From assembly GCA_964419545.1 (NCBI GenBank), contig CAYQQU010000032.1, forward strand, positions 1 through 63,602: a stretch of DNA of 63,602 nt, written 5' to 3'. Source of the stretch: CAYQQU01 sp964419545 (lineage in GTDB: Bacteria; Bacteroidota; Bacteroidia; Chitinophagales; Saprospiraceae). The position numbers and the translations under genes are program-made. The notes beneath the pieces were generated by a model, which saw nothing but the letters and a program-made list of their open reading frames with translations, searched no databases and was not told the origin of the DNA. Below, piece by piece: positions 62,576 through 63,602 of the stretch (the first letter of the stretch is position 1; every line of letters starts with the position of its first letter).

Positions 62576-63525
62576 TGGAAGAAAAGCAACCAACCGGAGG
62601 GCATGAGGCGCCGGAAGCAGATGCGCCACAACAAGAAAAGCAGAATAAGGGCAACACATTGGCGGGCGGCAGCAAGAATGTCCGGAAAATAATCAATTTT
62701 CTCATCGACCTGCTCATCAAGGAGAAGGGCGGCGTGCTGGCAGGGGCAGTGCTGGCGGTCGCCGGCGCAGTGGGCTTTTGGCTGTCGCCTCTGAAACCGG
62801 CCATCTTTCATCTGATCTGGAATGAAGACGCAGCGATCGATATCCGGGCGAGCGACAACGTCATCCTCGGGAATGAATTCTCCGTATCGGTCGCTGTATA
62901 CAATAACGCTTTTATCAATATTTCGGAAGGTATTCTTACGCTGACCTATCCCGAAGATTCCCTGGAGCGCACTACCGGAAATACCGAATTCGAAACCGAA
63001 GAGATCGAGCAAGCCAGGGTTTTCCCGCCAAAGGGAGAAGATGAAATCAAATTCCGGACTAAAGAAACGGGGCCCTGCCGGTTGATCGCCGAGTTGAGGA
63101 CCCGGCACGGGCGTTTCTCGGATACTCTGTTGATCGTCTCAAAATACTCTATCGGCAAACCAACCGCCATCAACTGGTCCGGAGAATGGTTTTTGAAAGT
63201 CGGGTACTCGACCGGCGCCATGGAAATATCCGAAAAGAACGAAGGCGGCGGAAATCAACTGACAGGCTCTTTTTATCTGGATTCCGGCGAGCAAGGTATC
63301 CTGACGGGCACCCGTGACGGTGAAACTTTTATCGTCGATCTGATCAAGGAGAACCAGGTGGAAAAATGGCACCTGGAGGGGACTTACAAAAAAATTGAAG
63401 CGGATATCCAGAAATATATCGAGATCACGGGAAATGCGACCATCCTGAGGATCACGGATACCGGCTGGAAACCGTTGGAAGGGCAGGGCGCAATCGATTT
63501 TTACGCAACGACGAAAATGGAATGA
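62575..63525 (+). CDS. Membrane-anchored protein of unknown function (last gene of operon)
   Basis: 316 residues. An N-terminal charged, Gln-rich tail (about 1-45) precedes a single membrane helix (about 52-72, G-G-V-L-A-G-A-V-L-A-V-A-G-A-V-G-F-W-L). The rest (about 85-316) looks like two beta-rich extracytoplasmic domains: one with paired V-A-V-Y-N-N-A-F-I-N-I and the other a lipocalin-like strand set (S-G-E-W-F-L-K-V-G-Y). No family was recognised. Its coupling to the phosphodiester-glycosidase genes suggests it anchors or assists them. The window ends 77 bp after its stop, so more operon genes could follow. Confidence 0.7.
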   Translation: MEEKQPTGGHEAPEADAPQQEKQNKGNTLAGGSKNVRKIINFLIDLLIKEKGGVLAGAVLAVAGAVGFWLSPLKPAIFHLIWNEDAAIDIRASDNVILGNEFSVSVAVYNNAFINISEGILTLTYPEDSLERTTGNTEFETEEIEQARVFPPKGEDEIKFRTKETGPCRLIAELRTRHGRFSDTLLIVSKYSIGKPTAINWSGEWFLKVGYSTGAMEISEKNEGGGNQLTGSFYLDSGEQGILTGTRDGETFIVDLIKENQVEKWHLEGTYKKIEADIQKYIEITGNATILRITDTGWKPLEGQGAIDFYATTKME

Positions 63526-63602
63526 CTTTTTCCTAAAAGCGTATTCCGGGGTGTGGCTCCATTTTAATGTAGCTCAATATCCATATCGATCTACTTTATT
63601 CC

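Noticed and set aside
1..63602. tRNA or rRNA genes
   Set aside because: No cloverleaf with a T-arm consensus or rRNA core sequence was noticed by eye; a covariance search would be needed to be certain.

Overview
The window comes from a GC-rich member of the Bacteroidota, most likely the Saprospiria (Lewinella/Phaeodactylibacter-like). The clues are TonB-dependent receptors, a DUF5689 lipoprotein, a type IX secretion-type sorting domain, many SusE-like lipoproteins with DDDD/CNRDD starts, TAnnTTTG-type promoters and the general absence of Shine-Dalgarno sequences. No rRNA, tRNA, CRISPR array or intact transposase was seen. The genus is inference; the phylum is well supported.

Layout. 1-1.4 kb: an AT-rich remnant of a large secreted protein, an imperfect palindromic element next to it, and a DoxX-like membrane protein. 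1.4-8.7 kb: a TRL-like lipoprotein, a secreted endonuclease/exonuclease/phosphatase divergent from a TonB receptor + DUF5689 lipoprotein pair, then TrmN6. 9-14.3 kb: a small HTH protein and an operon of a 1044-residue TPR protein with a plugless beta-barrel. 14.4-18.5 kb: ornithine aminotransferase, nicotinamidase, DUF389 membrane protein and a LolD-like ATPase on the minus strand. 18.7-26 kb: Na+/solute symporter, ABC-2 exporter pair, iron-sulfur (6-4) photolyase and an AspT-like transporter. 26-35 kb: a BNR/VPS10 propeller protein, a four-PDZ secreted protein divergent from a DUF4403 lipoprotein, and NhaD with a small lipoprotein. 34.6-38 kb: DusB, CCA-adding/HD protein and a methyltransferase. 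38-49 kb: a lipoprotein, an S9 peptidase with an extra C-terminal domain, an AraC-type membrane regulator, a serine hydrolase, a universal stress protein, an FMN oxidase, PepD and a metallophosphatase. 49-54 kb: two lipoproteins, an ECF sigma factor with a tiny overlapping partner, ClpP and an amidase. 54-59 kb: a propeller sensor kinase split by a frameshift, and a sialidase-like lipoprotein. 59.5-63.5 kb: an operon of three related phosphodiester-glycosidase-like exported proteins followed by a membrane-anchored protein.

Much of the window is envelope biology: exported hydrolases, receptors, lipoproteins and transporters. The TonB/DUF5689/endonuclease group plausibly scavenges nucleic acid or phosphate outside the cell. 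The most unusual items are the phosphodiester-glycosidase operon; a family of roughly 135-165 bp intergenic elements with ends reading AACCCGGATTATTCATG (copies near 8.8, 52.0 and 53.8 kb, plus solo ends); and intergenic low-complexity repeats that combine GGTTGA hexamers with CCAAAGACC modules near 38 and 48 kb.
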